64,000 nucleotides of DNA from Salinibacterium sp. PAMC 21357 (GCF_000247645.1 NZ_AHWA01000004.1:1-64000); one strand, 5' to 3'; shown: positions 16,077 to 24,252, counted from the stretch's first letter. Made by a program: numbers and translations. Notes: generated by a model not told the origin, from the sequence alone.

Positions 16077-16581
16077 CTGCCGCTGTTCCGTCGAGAATTT
16101 CGTCGACGAGTGCTTTTGGGTTTTCGCGGGCGATGAATCGAAGCTCTTGGCGAGCCCAGCGCTCCCAGTAGGGTGCATAAGCGTCTCCGTCGCGTTCGAG
16201 AGCTCGTTTCTTGCGAGTCACATCATCGAGCTCGACCCACATTGTGTGATCGGCTAGCGGCGCCGACGCGCGGCTAACCGCGCCAACGCCCTCGATGACG
16301 ATCGGGCGATCACCGTCGAGTTCATGCCACGCTCCAGCCTCGTTCGTTTCCCAATTCCATTCCTGCCACTGCAACGTGCTCAGAATGTTGGGCACCATCG
16401 CACTTGCAGCATCGAGTCCATCCCACCCGGGGTAAAAGTCGTCAAGTTTCACCAGTTGCACTTCGGGCCACTTCGCAGCTATGGCGCGCCCCAACTCGGT
16501 CTTTCCCGAGCCGGATCGGCCGTCGATGAGGCACCTCCAGCGCGGGCTGGGGGCGCTGAGAGCGTCTGCGTTATCCAACAA
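16048..16581 (-). CDS. P-loop kinase-like ATP-binding protein in the thiamine transporter operon
   Basis: Small NTPase of 177 residues, uridine-kinase/AAA-like. Walker A is GRSGSGKTELG (about residues 21-31), then VKLDDFYPGWDGLD like the base of phosphoribulokinase/uridine-kinase folds, RPIVIEGVGAV as Walker B-like strand, and an Arg-rich lid RKKRALERDGDAYAPYWERW. The small-molecule substrate is not recognisable. It starts with TTG inside the end of the EcfT gene (11-base overlap), so it is the fourth gene of the TPP-riboswitch operon. A role in salvage phosphorylation of thiamine or HMP is inference from position only. Confidence 0.78.
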   Translation of the reverse strand: MLDNADALSAPSPRWRCLIDGRSGSGKTELGRAIAAKWPEVQLVKLDDFYPGWDGLDAASAMVPNILSTLQWQEWNWETNEAGAWHELDGDRPIVIEGVGAVSRASAPLADHTMWVELDDVTRKKRALERDGDAYAPYWERWARQELRFIARENPKALVDEILDGTAAASWILSNAE

Positions 16582-17326
16582 TGGGGTTCCAACTTCCGGT
16601 CAGCACAGCGACCACGGTAGCGGTGACGCCGATCACGACGCCTACGACCAGAGTCAACCACTCGGCGGTTCCCCAACGAGATTCGCGCGCCCACGTTCGC
16701 GGGGTATCCCCACCGAATCCTCGTGCCTCCATGGCAATGGATAGTTTGCTCCCGCGCCGAATCGAGAGCACGAGAAGCGCAAAACCCTGCCCGGCAATTC
16801 GGCGGATGCGACCGCGATCAGCCACACCACGCGCGCGTCGCGCCAGCTCGAGCGAACGCCAGTCATCCAGAAATAGGCCAACCATGCGCACCGCTGCTAA
16901 CGCCCCGAGCACAAAACGGTCGGGAAGCCGAAGGCGCTGTGCGAGCCCATCAGCAAAGTCAGTGGGGTCGATCGAGATGAACAGAACAACGGCAGGGAGG
17001 CCGATCGCAAGCACTCGCAGGAAGGTCGCGAGAGCAAGCTCAATGGACCCATCACTGATCCGGATGAGGAGAAATTGAAAATACACCTCACCGTCGTAGC
17101 GGCCGTACAGCAGAATCGTGAGTGCGGTGAGCGGTGCCGCCACCCACACCGGCAGCGTGCGCAGCCAGAAACGTTTGGGCTCAATACCCATGAACGCGAT
17201 GACCACCAGTTCGAGCACAAGCGCGGTGGTCGCTGATACCCAGTCGATCGTCGCGATCAGAAATACGCTCACCAACAGCCCTGCGCCAAGTTTGGCTACA
17301 GGATTAACCGAGGCGATGGGGATCAT
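16571..17326 (-). CDS. ykoC: ECF transporter T component (EcfT/YkoC)
   Basis: Transmembrane coupling protein of the thiamine/HMP ECF importer, 251 residues. Hydrophobic helices in the first half are followed by the two Ala-Arg-Gly-type coupling motifs (LARRARG and AMEARGFG) that dock into the ATPase grooves. Start ATG overlaps the ATPase stop (ATGA). Confidence 0.9.
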   Translation of the reverse strand: MIPIASVNPVAKLGAGLLVSVFLIATIDWVSATTALVLELVVIAFMGIEPKRFWLRTLPVWVAAPLTALTILLYGRYDGEVYFQFLLIRISDGSIELALATFLRVLAIGLPAVVLFISIDPTDFADGLAQRLRLPDRFVLGALAAVRMVGLFLDDWRSLELARRARGVADRGRIRRIAGQGFALLVLSIRRGSKLSIAMEARGFGGDTPRTWARESRWGTAEWLTLVVGVVIGVTATVVAVLTGSWNPIVG

Positions 17327-18762
17327 GCGAGCACGACCGTTGAGTCGGCGAGAGCGGCAACGAACTCTTGATCGTGACTCACGGCGATCACGCTGCCGCC
17401 GTCATCCACGAGTTTCGCGAGAAGAATCACCAACTCGCTCCAGGTGCGCGAATCTTGGCCGAACGTCGGTTCGTCAAGAACCAGCACTTGTGGCCGAGTT
17501 GCGAGCGCCGTCGCGACGCTCAGTCGGCGCTTCTCGCCACCCGAGAGGGTGAAGGGGTTGGCGTTGGCCAGGTGCTCAAGCCGCAACCGTGTGAGCAATT
17601 CGTCGACGCGAGCATCCATTTCGGTCTCGGGCAGTGAGAGGGCCCGCGGTCCGACCTCAAGCTCGGCGCGCACAGTGCTGGTGAGCAGCTGGTGTTCCGG
17701 GTCTTGAAAGACAGTGCCGATGCGGGTGAGTAGTTCGCGAGATTTCCAGCGAATCGGATGCTCGCCCGCGCCCGCCGCAAGTGCAGGGGCGGCCACTACA
17801 GCACCGCCGACCGGGGGCAACAGCCCGCCAAGCGTGAGGGCGAGCGTCGACTTGCCCGAACCGTTTGGGCCGGTGATAGCGATGGCGCGGCTGCTGACAA
17901 TGCCGAGATCGCTTGGCGCCGCAACGGCGCGTTTGGCGCGCCCGACAAACAGGTCTTGAGTGGTTATTAGCGTCTGCTGCGCAGCCCGCTGCGATCGCAC
18001 CGGTCGCGCCGGCGGAAACTCGGGAACCCAGACGCCGCGAGCCGCGAGCTCTTCTCCTTGACGAGAAAGAACGTCAGTTGGCGAACCGTCGGCAATGGCT
18101 CCGCCGCCGGCCGCGAGAACAACAACACGATCAACTACATCGCTCCACACAGACACGCGATGCTCGACCACGACGATGGTAGCGCCGGTGGATTCTGCAA
18201 CCCGGATTACGGCATCCCGAACTTCAACGACCCCCTCCGGGTCGAGGTTGGCGGTCGGTTCATCGAGCACAATGAGCCCCGGTTGCATCGCTAAGACCCC
18301 GGCAAGGGCCAGCCGCTGCTTCTGGCCGCCAGAAAGGGCGCTGGTGTTGCGATCAAGGGCAACATCAAGGCCAACCTGTTCGAGGCTGTGCCGCACTCGT
18401 CGCCAAATCTCATCGCGGGGCACACCAAGGTTTTCGCAGCCGAAAGCGACGTCGTCGCCAACGCGCTCCAAGATAACTTGACTATCGGGGTCTTGGATCA
18501 CGAGCCCGGTGCGGCCGCGGTGGGCTGTCGGATGCTCACCGTCAACCAGCAGGGAGCCTTCTGACTCTCCCTCATCGTCACCGACAACACCGGCAAGAGC
18601 ATGCAGGAGGGTAGATTTTCCTGCGCCCGATTCACCAAGAATCAAAACCCGTTCACCGGGCGCAATGCGCAAATCTAGGCCGCGCACCGCCCAAGCCAAC
18701 CTGCTGGAGTGGCGCCACCCCCATCCTTCGACGGTGACGCCAGCAGGCCTGATGGGGCTCAG
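17323..18762 (-). CDS. ykoD: ECF transporter double ATPase, fused A-A' (YkoD type)
   Basis: ATPase of the ECF importer with two ABC domains in one chain (479 residues). First domain: Walker A GESGAGKST, signature LSGGQKQRLAL, Walker B LIVLDEPTANLDP. Second domain: Walker A GPNGSGKST, signature LSGGEKRRLSV, Walker B VLVLDEPTFGQD. The first beta strand (VTVEGWGWRH) has no ATG, GTG or TTG upstream within the conserved region. The most likely start is CTG at 18762, overlapping the EcfS stop as CTGA and giving a protein beginning (M)SPIRPAG. A frame open to 18927 exists but is only the shadow of EcfS. It overlaps the T component by ATGA. Confidence 0.9.
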   Translation of the reverse strand: MSPIRPAGVTVEGWGWRHSSRLAWAVRGLDLRIAPGERVLILGESGAGKSTLLHALAGVVGDDEGESEGSLLVDGEHPTAHRGRTGLVIQDPDSQVILERVGDDVAFGCENLGVPRDEIWRRVRHSLEQVGLDVALDRNTSALSGGQKQRLALAGVLAMQPGLIVLDEPTANLDPEGVVEVRDAVIRVAESTGATIVVVEHRVSVWSDVVDRVVVLAAGGGAIADGSPTDVLSRQGEELAARGVWVPEFPPARPVRSQRAAQQTLITTQDLFVGRAKRAVAAPSDLGIVSSRAIAITGPNGSGKSTLALTLGGLLPPVGGAVVAAPALAAGAGEHPIRWKSRELLTRIGTVFQDPEHQLLTSTVRAELEVGPRALSLPETEMDARVDELLTRLRLEHLANANPFTLSGGEKRRLSVATALATRPQVLVLDEPTFGQDSRTWSELVILLAKLVDDGGSVIAVSHDQEFVAALADSTVVLA

Positions 18763-19397
18763 ACTCGCTTCGCAATCTCGCGACCGGCGCCAAAACGGTT
18801 GAGCGCCCCGGTAGCGGCGAGGCCACGAGTGGCTAGCCAGGAGAGCACCCCCGCGATCAACATTCCGCCGATGACGGCCGCGATCGTGTAGATCACGATG
18901 AACGGGAGCGCCGAACCGGGGTACCACAGCACAAGGTCAGTGATCGCCATTGCGAGGCCGGCGCCTGCGCCAGCAACAACAGCACCGCTGACCCGCCAGT
19001 TAGCGTAAAGGAAAGCCGCGAAGACAATCTCGGCGCCAAGACCCTGAGTGAAACCGCTGACGAGAGTCAACGCACCCCACTGGTTGCCGATGAGTGCGGA
19101 GACTGAGGCCGCAACCATCTCGCCATAAATCGCCGCGCCAGGCTTGCGAATAACGAGCGCCGTGAGAACGCCGGCGAAGAGCCAAAATCCACCGCCAAGC
19201 GCTTGCAGTCCCGGCAGCAACGCTTGCAGCGGCGCGGTGACCGGAGACGAGGCGATATTCCAGACGACGAAAATCAGTCCGCTCGCGACGCCGATGACAC
19301 TGGCAACGACGATGTCGATGACCCGCCACTGAAAACGCGATCGAGGCGGTGTGGACGTGGATGTGGACGTGGAGCTATATGGGGATGTTGTGGTCAC
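18759..19397 (-). CDS. ykoE: ECF transporter S component for thiamine/HMP (YkoE)
   Basis: Substrate-capture membrane protein, 212 residues from the GTG at 19397. A low-complexity Ser/Thr N-terminus (repeated Ser-Thr encoded by a GTGGAC-type hexamer repeat) leads to RFQWRVIDIVVASVIGVASG and five or six hydrophobic helices of YkoE. The TPP riboswitch upstream supports thiamine or its HMP moiety as substrate. Start chosen because AAAGG sits 8 bases before GTG 19397; a GTG five codons earlier is possible. It is the first gene of the ykoEDC-kinase operon. Confidence 0.88.
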   Translation of the reverse strand: MTTTSPYSSTSTSTSTPPRSRFQWRVIDIVVASVIGVASGLIFVVWNIASSPVTAPLQALLPGLQALGGGFWLFAGVLTALVIRKPGAAIYGEMVAASVSALIGNQWGALTLVSGFTQGLGAEIVFAAFLYANWRVSGAVVAGAGAGLAMAITDLVLWYPGSALPFIVIYTIAAVIGGMLIAGVLSWLATRGLAATGALNRFGAGREIAKRV

Positions 19398-19400
19398 TTT

Positions 19401-19426
19401 CGTGCCTTTCACTAGTGAATGGCACG
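19401..19426 (-). promoter_or_regulatory. Shine-Dalgarno-sequestering hairpin, riboswitch expression platform
   Basis: On the minus strand CGTGCC-A-TTCAC-TA-GTGAA-A-GGCACG folds into an 11-bp stem with one A-A mismatch. The AAAGG ribosome site of ykoE (19405-19409) is in the 3' arm, and the GTG start at 19397 lies four bases below the stem. Confidence 0.65.
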
Positions 19427-19436
19427 GGTTTCAAGA

Positions 19437-19534
19437 GTGTCTGCTCCCTGCGCTGGCATGATCCAGATCAGGTTCGACGGTCGAAGCTTGGAGAAGCTCC
19501 CTCTCAGCCCGGCTCACCGGACTCCCGTGTTCGC
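19437..19534 (-). ncRNA. TPP riboswitch (thi element)
   Basis: Minus-strand thi-box core: ACGGGAGTC, then GGGCTGAGAGGG (pyrimidine-sensor arm), GACCGTCGAACCTGATCTGG and ATCATGCCAGCGCAGGGA (pyrophosphate arm and P1 closure). These are the universally conserved TPP-aptamer segments in order. It controls ykoEDC; the hairpin immediately downstream suggests control at translation initiation. Confidence 0.95.
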
Positions 19535-19553
19535 CACCCAGTCTAATCATCAA

Positions 19554-19559
19554 TAGGCT
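19554..19559 (+). promoter_or_regulatory. -10 element, leaderless promoter of the LLM oxidoreductase
   Basis: TAGGCT, six bases (CGCAGT), then the ATG at 19566. Confidence 0.6.
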
Positions 19560-19565
19560 CGCAGT

Positions 19566-20492
19566 ATGGACTTCCGCATTTTCACCGAACCACAAAACGG
19601 CGCCACCTACACCGATCAGTTGCTCCTCGCCCAGGCCGCAGAGAAGCTCGGCTTCACTGGCTACTTCCGTTCAGATCACTATCTGACGATGGATGACCGC
19701 AACGGTGGAATGCCCGGCCCGACAGACTCGTGGACGACTCTGGCGGGGCTCGCGCGCGAAACGTCGACAATCCGTCTCGGCACTCTGGTTTCGTCGGCAA
19801 CGTTTCGGCATCCGGGAATTTTGGCCATTCAGGTGGCTCAGGTCGACGAAATGTCGGGTGGTCGAATCGAACTGGGACTCGGAACCGGCTGGTTTGAGCG
19901 CGAACACTCCGCCTACGGCATTCCCTTTCCGGCAAAGCGCTTCGGGATGCTTGAAGAGCAGCTCGACGTGATCACCGGCATTTGGGGCACCGACCCCGGC
20001 AGCACGTTCTCTTACGAGGGCACGCACTACCAACTGAGCCAATCCCCCGCGCTGCCCAAGCCAGTACAGAACCCGCTACCGATCATCATCGGCGGCAGCG
20101 GCCCCAGCCGCACCCCGGCGCTCACTGCCAAGTTTGCCAATGAATACAACGCCGGCTTCGCCACGATCGCCCCGCTGAAGGAGCGCATTGACCGCGTGCG
20201 CGCTGCATGCGAACACTTCGGCCGCGACCCCGAAACGCTGGTGCTATCGATTGCGGGCACAACCGCCGTTGGCGCCACCGAGACACAGATCTCCGCACGA
20301 GCCACGGCCGCCGACAGCACTCCAGACAAGCTTCGCGCCGGCGGTTTCGCCGGGAGCGCAAGCGAGGTCGTCGACAAAATCGCCCAACTACAGACTCTCG
20401 GTTTTACTCGGGTCTACTTTCAGCTGATGGATTTTCACGACCTCGATCAGCTCGACTTTCTCGCCCGCGAGGTACTGCCCCAGCTTGACTGA
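19566..20492 (+). CDS. LLM-class flavin/F420-dependent oxidoreductase
   Basis: Luciferase-like TIM-barrel oxidoreductase of 308 residues; most actinobacterial relatives use F420 or FMN. Visible features are LAQAAEKLGFTGYFRSDHYL at the N-terminus, TSTIRLGTLVSSATFRHPG, then GGRIELGLGTGWFEREHSAYG, IIIGGSGPSRTPALTAKFAN and a C-terminal SASEVVDKIAQLQTLGFTRV. These match the F420-dependent TIGR03560-like branch, but cofactor use is inferred. It is single-gene, divergent from the riboswitch operon. Confidence 0.9.
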   Translation: MDFRIFTEPQNGATYTDQLLLAQAAEKLGFTGYFRSDHYLTMDDRNGGMPGPTDSWTTLAGLARETSTIRLGTLVSSATFRHPGILAIQVAQVDEMSGGRIELGLGTGWFEREHSAYGIPFPAKRFGMLEEQLDVITGIWGTDPGSTFSYEGTHYQLSQSPALPKPVQNPLPIIIGGSGPSRTPALTAKFANEYNAGFATIAPLKERIDRVRAACEHFGRDPETLVLSIAGTTAVGATETQISARATAADSTPDKLRAGGFAGSASEVVDKIAQLQTLGFTRVYFQLMDFHDLDQLDFLAREVLPQLD

Positions 20493-20553
20493 GGGCCTGT
20501 CGCAGATTGATGAGGTCGTGTCCAGCGCGATGAGGCCGCACGTCACGCTCGAG

Positions 20554-21399
20554 TTATGATTCCTGGTCGACCGTCACAAAGTCGATCAGTTGTTCGACGC
20601 GCCCCAATAGCGCGGGCTCAAGGTCTGCATAGCTAGTGACCTTCGAGAGGATGAACTGCCAGGCGCGCGCAATATCGGCTTGATCCTTGTGCGGCCAGCC
20701 GAAGGCTTCACAGATTCCGTGCTTCCACTCGATACTTCGCGGCACCGTTGGCCAGGCGGCGATACCGAGGCTCTGAGGTTTCACCGCTTGCCACACATCC
20801 ACGAATGGATGACCGACCACGAGGGCATGTTTGCCGTACTTGCCGCGGCTAACCGCATCCGCGATTCGGCTCTCCTTAGACCCGGCAACAAGGTGATCGA
20901 CCAGGATACCCAGCTTGCGTTCGGAGGTCGGAGCAAACTCGGCGACGATCGCTTCGAGATCATCGATGCCACCCAAAAATTCGACGACGACGCCCTCTGC
21001 GCGCAGATCATCGCCCCACACTTTCTCGACAAGTTCAGCGTCGTGGCGGCCCTCGACATAGATGCGGCTCGGAAGTGCGGTGCGGGCACGTTGCTCTGGC
21101 GCCGTAAACGACCCGGAGGCGGTCTTGCGGGTGGCCGCGGCCTTGGGCACGGGCTTGACGAGTTCGACCGGCACACCGTCGATGAGGTAGCCGCTGCCGA
21201 GTGGGAATGCGCGCGACTTGCCTGCGCGGTCTTCAAGTTCCATGAGCCCGTTAGCGAAACGAACAAGAGCACCGACGTAACCATCAGCGATAACTTCGAC
21301 GACCATCCCGGATTCGAGCGGCACTTTAGGCAGCACCGCTGGCCCACGTCGGATGGAGAAATCAGCGAGCACGTCGTGGGAGTAGCGGTCGTTAGTCAC
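20554..21399 (-). CDS. DUF3097 family protein
   Basis: Actinobacterial protein of unknown function, 281 residues, GTG start. An N-terminal small beta domain (about residues 30-85, VEVIADGYVGALVRF) precedes a TOPRIM-like/DUF3097 domain: SRIYVEGRHDAELVEKVWGD with the Glu and His-Asp, KLGILVDHLVAGSKESRIAD with Asp, and HALVVGHPFVDVWQAVKP. Those acidic residues suggest metal binding or phosphotransfer. It has a leaderless promoter with TAGCCT. Confidence 0.88.
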   Translation of the reverse strand: MTNDRYSHDVLADFSIRRGPAVLPKVPLESGMVVEVIADGYVGALVRFANGLMELEDRAGKSRAFPLGSGYLIDGVPVELVKPVPKAAATRKTASGSFTAPEQRARTALPSRIYVEGRHDAELVEKVWGDDLRAEGVVVEFLGGIDDLEAIVAEFAPTSERKLGILVDHLVAGSKESRIADAVSRGKYGKHALVVGHPFVDVWQAVKPQSLGIAAWPTVPRSIEWKHGICEAFGWPHKDQADIARAWQFILSKVTSYADLEPALLGRVEQLIDFVTVDQES

Positions 21400-21405
21400 C
21401 GGTCG

Positions 21406-21411
21406 AGGCTA
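21406..21411 (-). promoter_or_regulatory. -10 element, leaderless promoter of the DUF3097 gene
   Basis: On the minus strand TAGCCT, six bases, then the GTG at 21399; a GTG-start example of the class. Confidence 0.55.
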
Positions 21412-21422
21412 AGCGCAGCTGC

Positions 21423-21842
21423 CTAGTTGCGGCCGGAGGCGCGGCGAGGTGAAGCGAGGTTGACGGCCGGCTGATCGCCATGTGCCCGCGGAGAATTGCG
21501 CAGGTGCTCACGCCACGAAGAAATACCCACGGTCGATGCCACCCCGATTGCGGCACCGATGCTGGCGAGCAAGATATCGACGACGTCGGCATAGCCTGCG
21601 GGCATCCACACGGTCTGAGCGGCTTCGAGCCAAGCGGCGGCAACAATGCTGAAGGCGAGTGCTGCCCACCAGCGGGAGCGCCCGAACATGCAGACCAGAA
21701 ACACCCCAACCGGAACGAACGCGAGAGCTGTCCACAGCCAAAAGCGACCATTGCTGCCAGGAGCGATTACGAAAGCGAGACTCGCCAGGATGGCAAAGTA
21801 GAGCGCGGCGCACACCGCAACTACTAATCTCGATCGGAACAT
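21423..21842 (-). CDS. VanZ-like family membrane protein
   Basis: Polytopic membrane protein of 139 residues, four predicted helices. The start at 21842 gives MFRSRLVVAVCAALYFAILA; the open frame upstream is not needed. The VanZ-type helices with PVGVFLVCMFGRSRWWAA, the acidic WLEAAQTVW and the helix break GYADVVDILLASIGAAIG are visible. Known VanZ confers low-level teicoplanin resistance; for most chromosomal relatives the function is unknown. The C-terminus is a polar tail. Confidence 0.82.
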   Translation of the reverse strand: MFRSRLVVAVCAALYFAILASLAFVIAPGSNGRFWLWTALAFVPVGVFLVCMFGRSRWWAALAFSIVAAAWLEAAQTVWMPAGYADVVDILLASIGAAIGVASTVGISSWREHLRNSPRAHGDQPAVNLASPRRASGRN

Positions 21843-21964
21843 AGTGACATTCTCACAAGCGCATCTTTGTGCCAGTTGTGAGTAGGGTGCAAGTGGAGTG
21901 TGAACGGAGCCCAAAGTGACAACGATTCGGTAACTGCTGGCTCAAATTCCTCTGCCCTGAGCGG

Positions 21965-22459
21965 TTAGCGAGACGCGAGGTTGTCAATCTCTCTAGCGAT
22001 GGGAGGCAACACTTGACGCATGTAGCGCGCCCAAAAAAGCTTCACGACTAACCACACGATCCAGCCGCGAGCCGGACGCGCAAAGAAGGTATAGCGCCAG
22101 CGCACAACCGAGCCACTCTGGCGAGGCTCAAAACGCCACTCGGCCCGTGCCCCCGAGACAAGGTTGCCAAATAGCTTCTGGAAGTCGCTCAACTCATAGG
22201 CGAACAAGCCAGGCGAATCGGCATCCGTGATGGTCTCCACAACATGACCACCGTCAGACAGCATCAGGGTGCGCGTACGACCCACTGAGCTCCAGTGGCC
22301 CGACTGCTCACGGACCTCAACAACCGCCGGAAGAGGACCGAAGCGAGGATAAAACAGGGTGGGATCTAAGGGGCCTGAAAATTCGTAGGCCTGCAGCGCA
22401 CTGGTTCGCGTTCGCGCCTCGGCGATAGCGCTGATGCCGCGGGAACGACGCTCGGTCAT
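21965..22459 (-). CDS. SRPBCC/START-like domain protein
   Basis: Probable ligand-binding helix-grip protein of 164 residues. The ATG at 22459 overlaps the G6PDH-like gene stop as ATGA, so it is translated as the second of a pair. LDPTLFYPRFGPLPAVVEVR, the GRTRTLMLSDGGHVVETITD hairpin and GARAEWRFEPRQSGSVVRWR are typical of polyketide cyclase/START-like folds; the C-terminus has a hydrophobic helix (WIVWLVVKLFWARYM). Ligand unknown. Confidence 0.78.
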   Translation of the reverse strand: MTERRSRGISAIAEARTRTSALQAYEFSGPLDPTLFYPRFGPLPAVVEVREQSGHWSSVGRTRTLMLSDGGHVVETITDADSPGLFAYELSDFQKLFGNLVSGARAEWRFEPRQSGSVVRWRYTFFARPARGWIVWLVVKLFWARYMRQVLPPIAREIDNLASR

Positions 22460-23826
22460 GAAGGGCTCCAACTCGTCGGGCCGTACGACCCCGCCGGATA
22501 CTCTTCAAGCGGCACCCGGTTCTGCCGAAACGCCTCCAAAATCGGAGTCACTATTCGCCAGCACTGCTCAGCAACGTCGCCGCGCACTGAAAGCACGGGA
22601 TCGCCATCGATGAGCGAGGCAATAACTTCTCCGTAGGCGCTCATCGCGGCATCACCGAGGGTTGTCGTGAGCTTCGTGCGGTCGAGCGTAAACGGATCTC
22701 CTTCACCGTTGATGAGCAGATCGAGTTCGAGCGTTGCCGGTTTGATCGAGATGGTGAGCTGAGCCGGGTCAGCCACGCCGGTGAGACCACGGGGCAAGTG
22801 GGGCACGGGAGCGAATGTAATAACAATGTCTTGACGCGCTTTACCGAGCGCCTTTCCTGACCGCAAAATAAACGGCACACCGGCCCAGCGCCAATTGTCG
22901 ATCTCGAACGTCACTTCGGCGAGAGTCTCGGTTGCGAGCTGCGCATCAACTCCGTCTTCATCGACGTAGGAAGGCAGTTCACGATCGCCAATAGTGCCGG
23001 CGGTGTAACGCGCGCGGCGGGCGCACGTGCCGTCGTGCGTTTGCACCCTGGTCGCTCTCAGTACCTGAGCCATCGCACCGCGAAGATCTTCAGAACTGAC
23101 ACTCGCTGGCGGCTCCATAGCGGTCAAGGCCAACACTAAGAGAAGGTGGCTCTGAATCATGTCGACAACAGCGCCGGCGCGATCGTAGTAACCCGCTCGG
23201 CCCTCAAGAGCGAGATCCTCATCAAAAATCAGTTCGACCTTGGCCACATTCGGCGAACCAAGCAAAGGTTCGAAGACGCGGTTCGCAAAGCGGAGCCCCA
23301 ACAAATTGAGCACCGTCGATTTGCCCAAAAAGTGGTCGACTCTAAAGATTTGTTCTTCCGGCAGAATTTTCGCCAGCAACCGGTTAAGGCTGCGAGCGCT
23401 AGCCTCATCGCTTCCGAACGGCTTCTCCAATGCGAAGACAATGCCCGCAGGCAACTGCTCATTAGCGATCGCCGTGCACACCTTCTGCGTAATGGCGGGA
23501 GGGAGCGCAAAGTAGAGCGCGATTCGACCCGATGCTTGACCGAGCACCTCCAACAACTGGGCAGCGTCCGTGACATCTGCCTGAAGGTAGCGCGCTCCCT
23601 GAACCACCGCGCTCGACGCGGACGACTGCTGAGCAGAAAACGAGCTGGCGACACGCTTCTGCCACGCAGCGTCATCCATTTCTTGACGGTCGACACCGAT
23701 CAACGACAAATTTTGCGCCTCGTCGCTCGCCAAAAATGACGCCAACCCCGGCAACAACAACCGAGCGGTCAGGTCTCCCCCGGCACCGAGGATGATCAGT
23801 GTTTCGATACGTCCGTGCTGCGTCAT
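22456..23826 (-). CDS. zwf: Glucose-6-phosphate dehydrogenase-like protein
   Basis: Oxidises glucose 6-phosphate with NADP in the oxidative pentose-phosphate pathway, if active. The 456 residues start at 23826 (MTQHGRIETLIILGAGGDLT). The Rossmann motif reads GAGGDL where the family has GASGDL, and the active-site RIDHYLGK is replaced by RVDHFLGK; both are conservative, but they show a diverged copy. Also seen: FALEKPFGSDEASARSLN, NRVFEPLLG, YDRAGAVVDMIQSHLLLVLA (family GYYDxxGAxRDMxQNHLL) and FILRSGKALG. No tal, tkt or opcA genes are adjacent, so it may be a paralogue of the main Zwf. It is preceded by a small membrane protein gene and followed by the SRPBCC gene. Confidence 0.82.
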   Translation of the reverse strand: MTQHGRIETLIILGAGGDLTARLLLPGLASFLASDEAQNLSLIGVDRQEMDDAAWQKRVASSFSAQQSSASSAVVQGARYLQADVTDAAQLLEVLGQASGRIALYFALPPAITQKVCTAIANEQLPAGIVFALEKPFGSDEASARSLNRLLAKILPEEQIFRVDHFLGKSTVLNLLGLRFANRVFEPLLGSPNVAKVELIFDEDLALEGRAGYYDRAGAVVDMIQSHLLLVLALTAMEPPASVSSEDLRGAMAQVLRATRVQTHDGTCARRARYTAGTIGDRELPSYVDEDGVDAQLATETLAEVTFEIDNWRWAGVPFILRSGKALGKARQDIVITFAPVPHLPRGLTGVADPAQLTISIKPATLELDLLINGEGDPFTLDRTKLTTTLGDAAMSAYGEVIASLIDGDPVLSVRGDVAEQCWRIVTPILEAFRQNRVPLEEYPAGSYGPTSWSPS

Positions 23827-23837
23827 CTCAAACTCCC

Positions 23838-24107
23838 TCACTCAGTCGTTCGGGAGGGTGACGGCCGTTGCCGACCCCGTGGCCGTAACGCCGGCCCGTT
23901 CACCGCGGTATCAGTGACGCCCGCAGCAATTGACAAATAAACGACAAAAAGAGGAATGTCGAGCAGCGCGACAATGCCGAGAGACTGGAACGTGACGGGC
24001 CACGGTTTGCGCACCTTTCCCCGGCTGAGGATGGCACCGCTGGCAAGCACCGCTCCAGCAACGAGAGAATGACCACGCTGAGCACTGGTGAGTTGGGCCT
24101 TTTGCAT
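23838..24107 (-). CDS. Small membrane protein, 89 residues
   Basis: Unknown function. Two hydrophobic stretches (VAGAVLASGAILSRG and SLGIVALLDIPLFVVYLSIA) suggest two membrane helices, with a basic Arg/Pro-rich tail. First gene of the G6PDH-like operon; the next gene starts 11 bases later. A leaderless promoter is present (TAACGT, six bases, ATG). Confidence 0.65.
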   Translation of the reverse strand: MQKAQLTSAQRGHSLVAGAVLASGAILSRGKVRKPWPVTFQSLGIVALLDIPLFVVYLSIAAGVTDTAVNGPALRPRGRQRPSPSRTTE

Positions 24108-24113
24108 GATTCG

Positions 24114-24119
24114 ACGTTA
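24114..24119 (-). promoter_or_regulatory. -10 element, leaderless promoter of the small membrane protein/G6PDH-like operon
   Basis: On the minus strand TAACGT, six bases, then the ATG at 24107. Confidence 0.55.
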
Positions 24120-24240
24120 GCGCAGCACCACCCAACGTGCCGCAAGCGGCCCGAAATGCAACCGAACCGCACCAATGGGCTTTGACACCAAAACGCGGGT
24201 GATTTGGGCGCTTCGTGGGACAAGATGGCAATCGAGTCGC

Positions 24241-24246
24241 TACGGT
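24241..24246 (+). promoter_or_regulatory. -10 element, leaderless promoter of the gene at 24253
   Basis: TACGGT, six bases (TTGGAT), then the ATG at 24253. Confidence 0.5.
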
Positions 24247-24252
24247 TTGGAT

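Noticed and set aside
19350-19385. GTGGAC hexamer repeat near the ykoE start as a phase-variable switch
   Set aside because: Units are six bases, so length changes keep frame; encodes Ser-Thr linker only.
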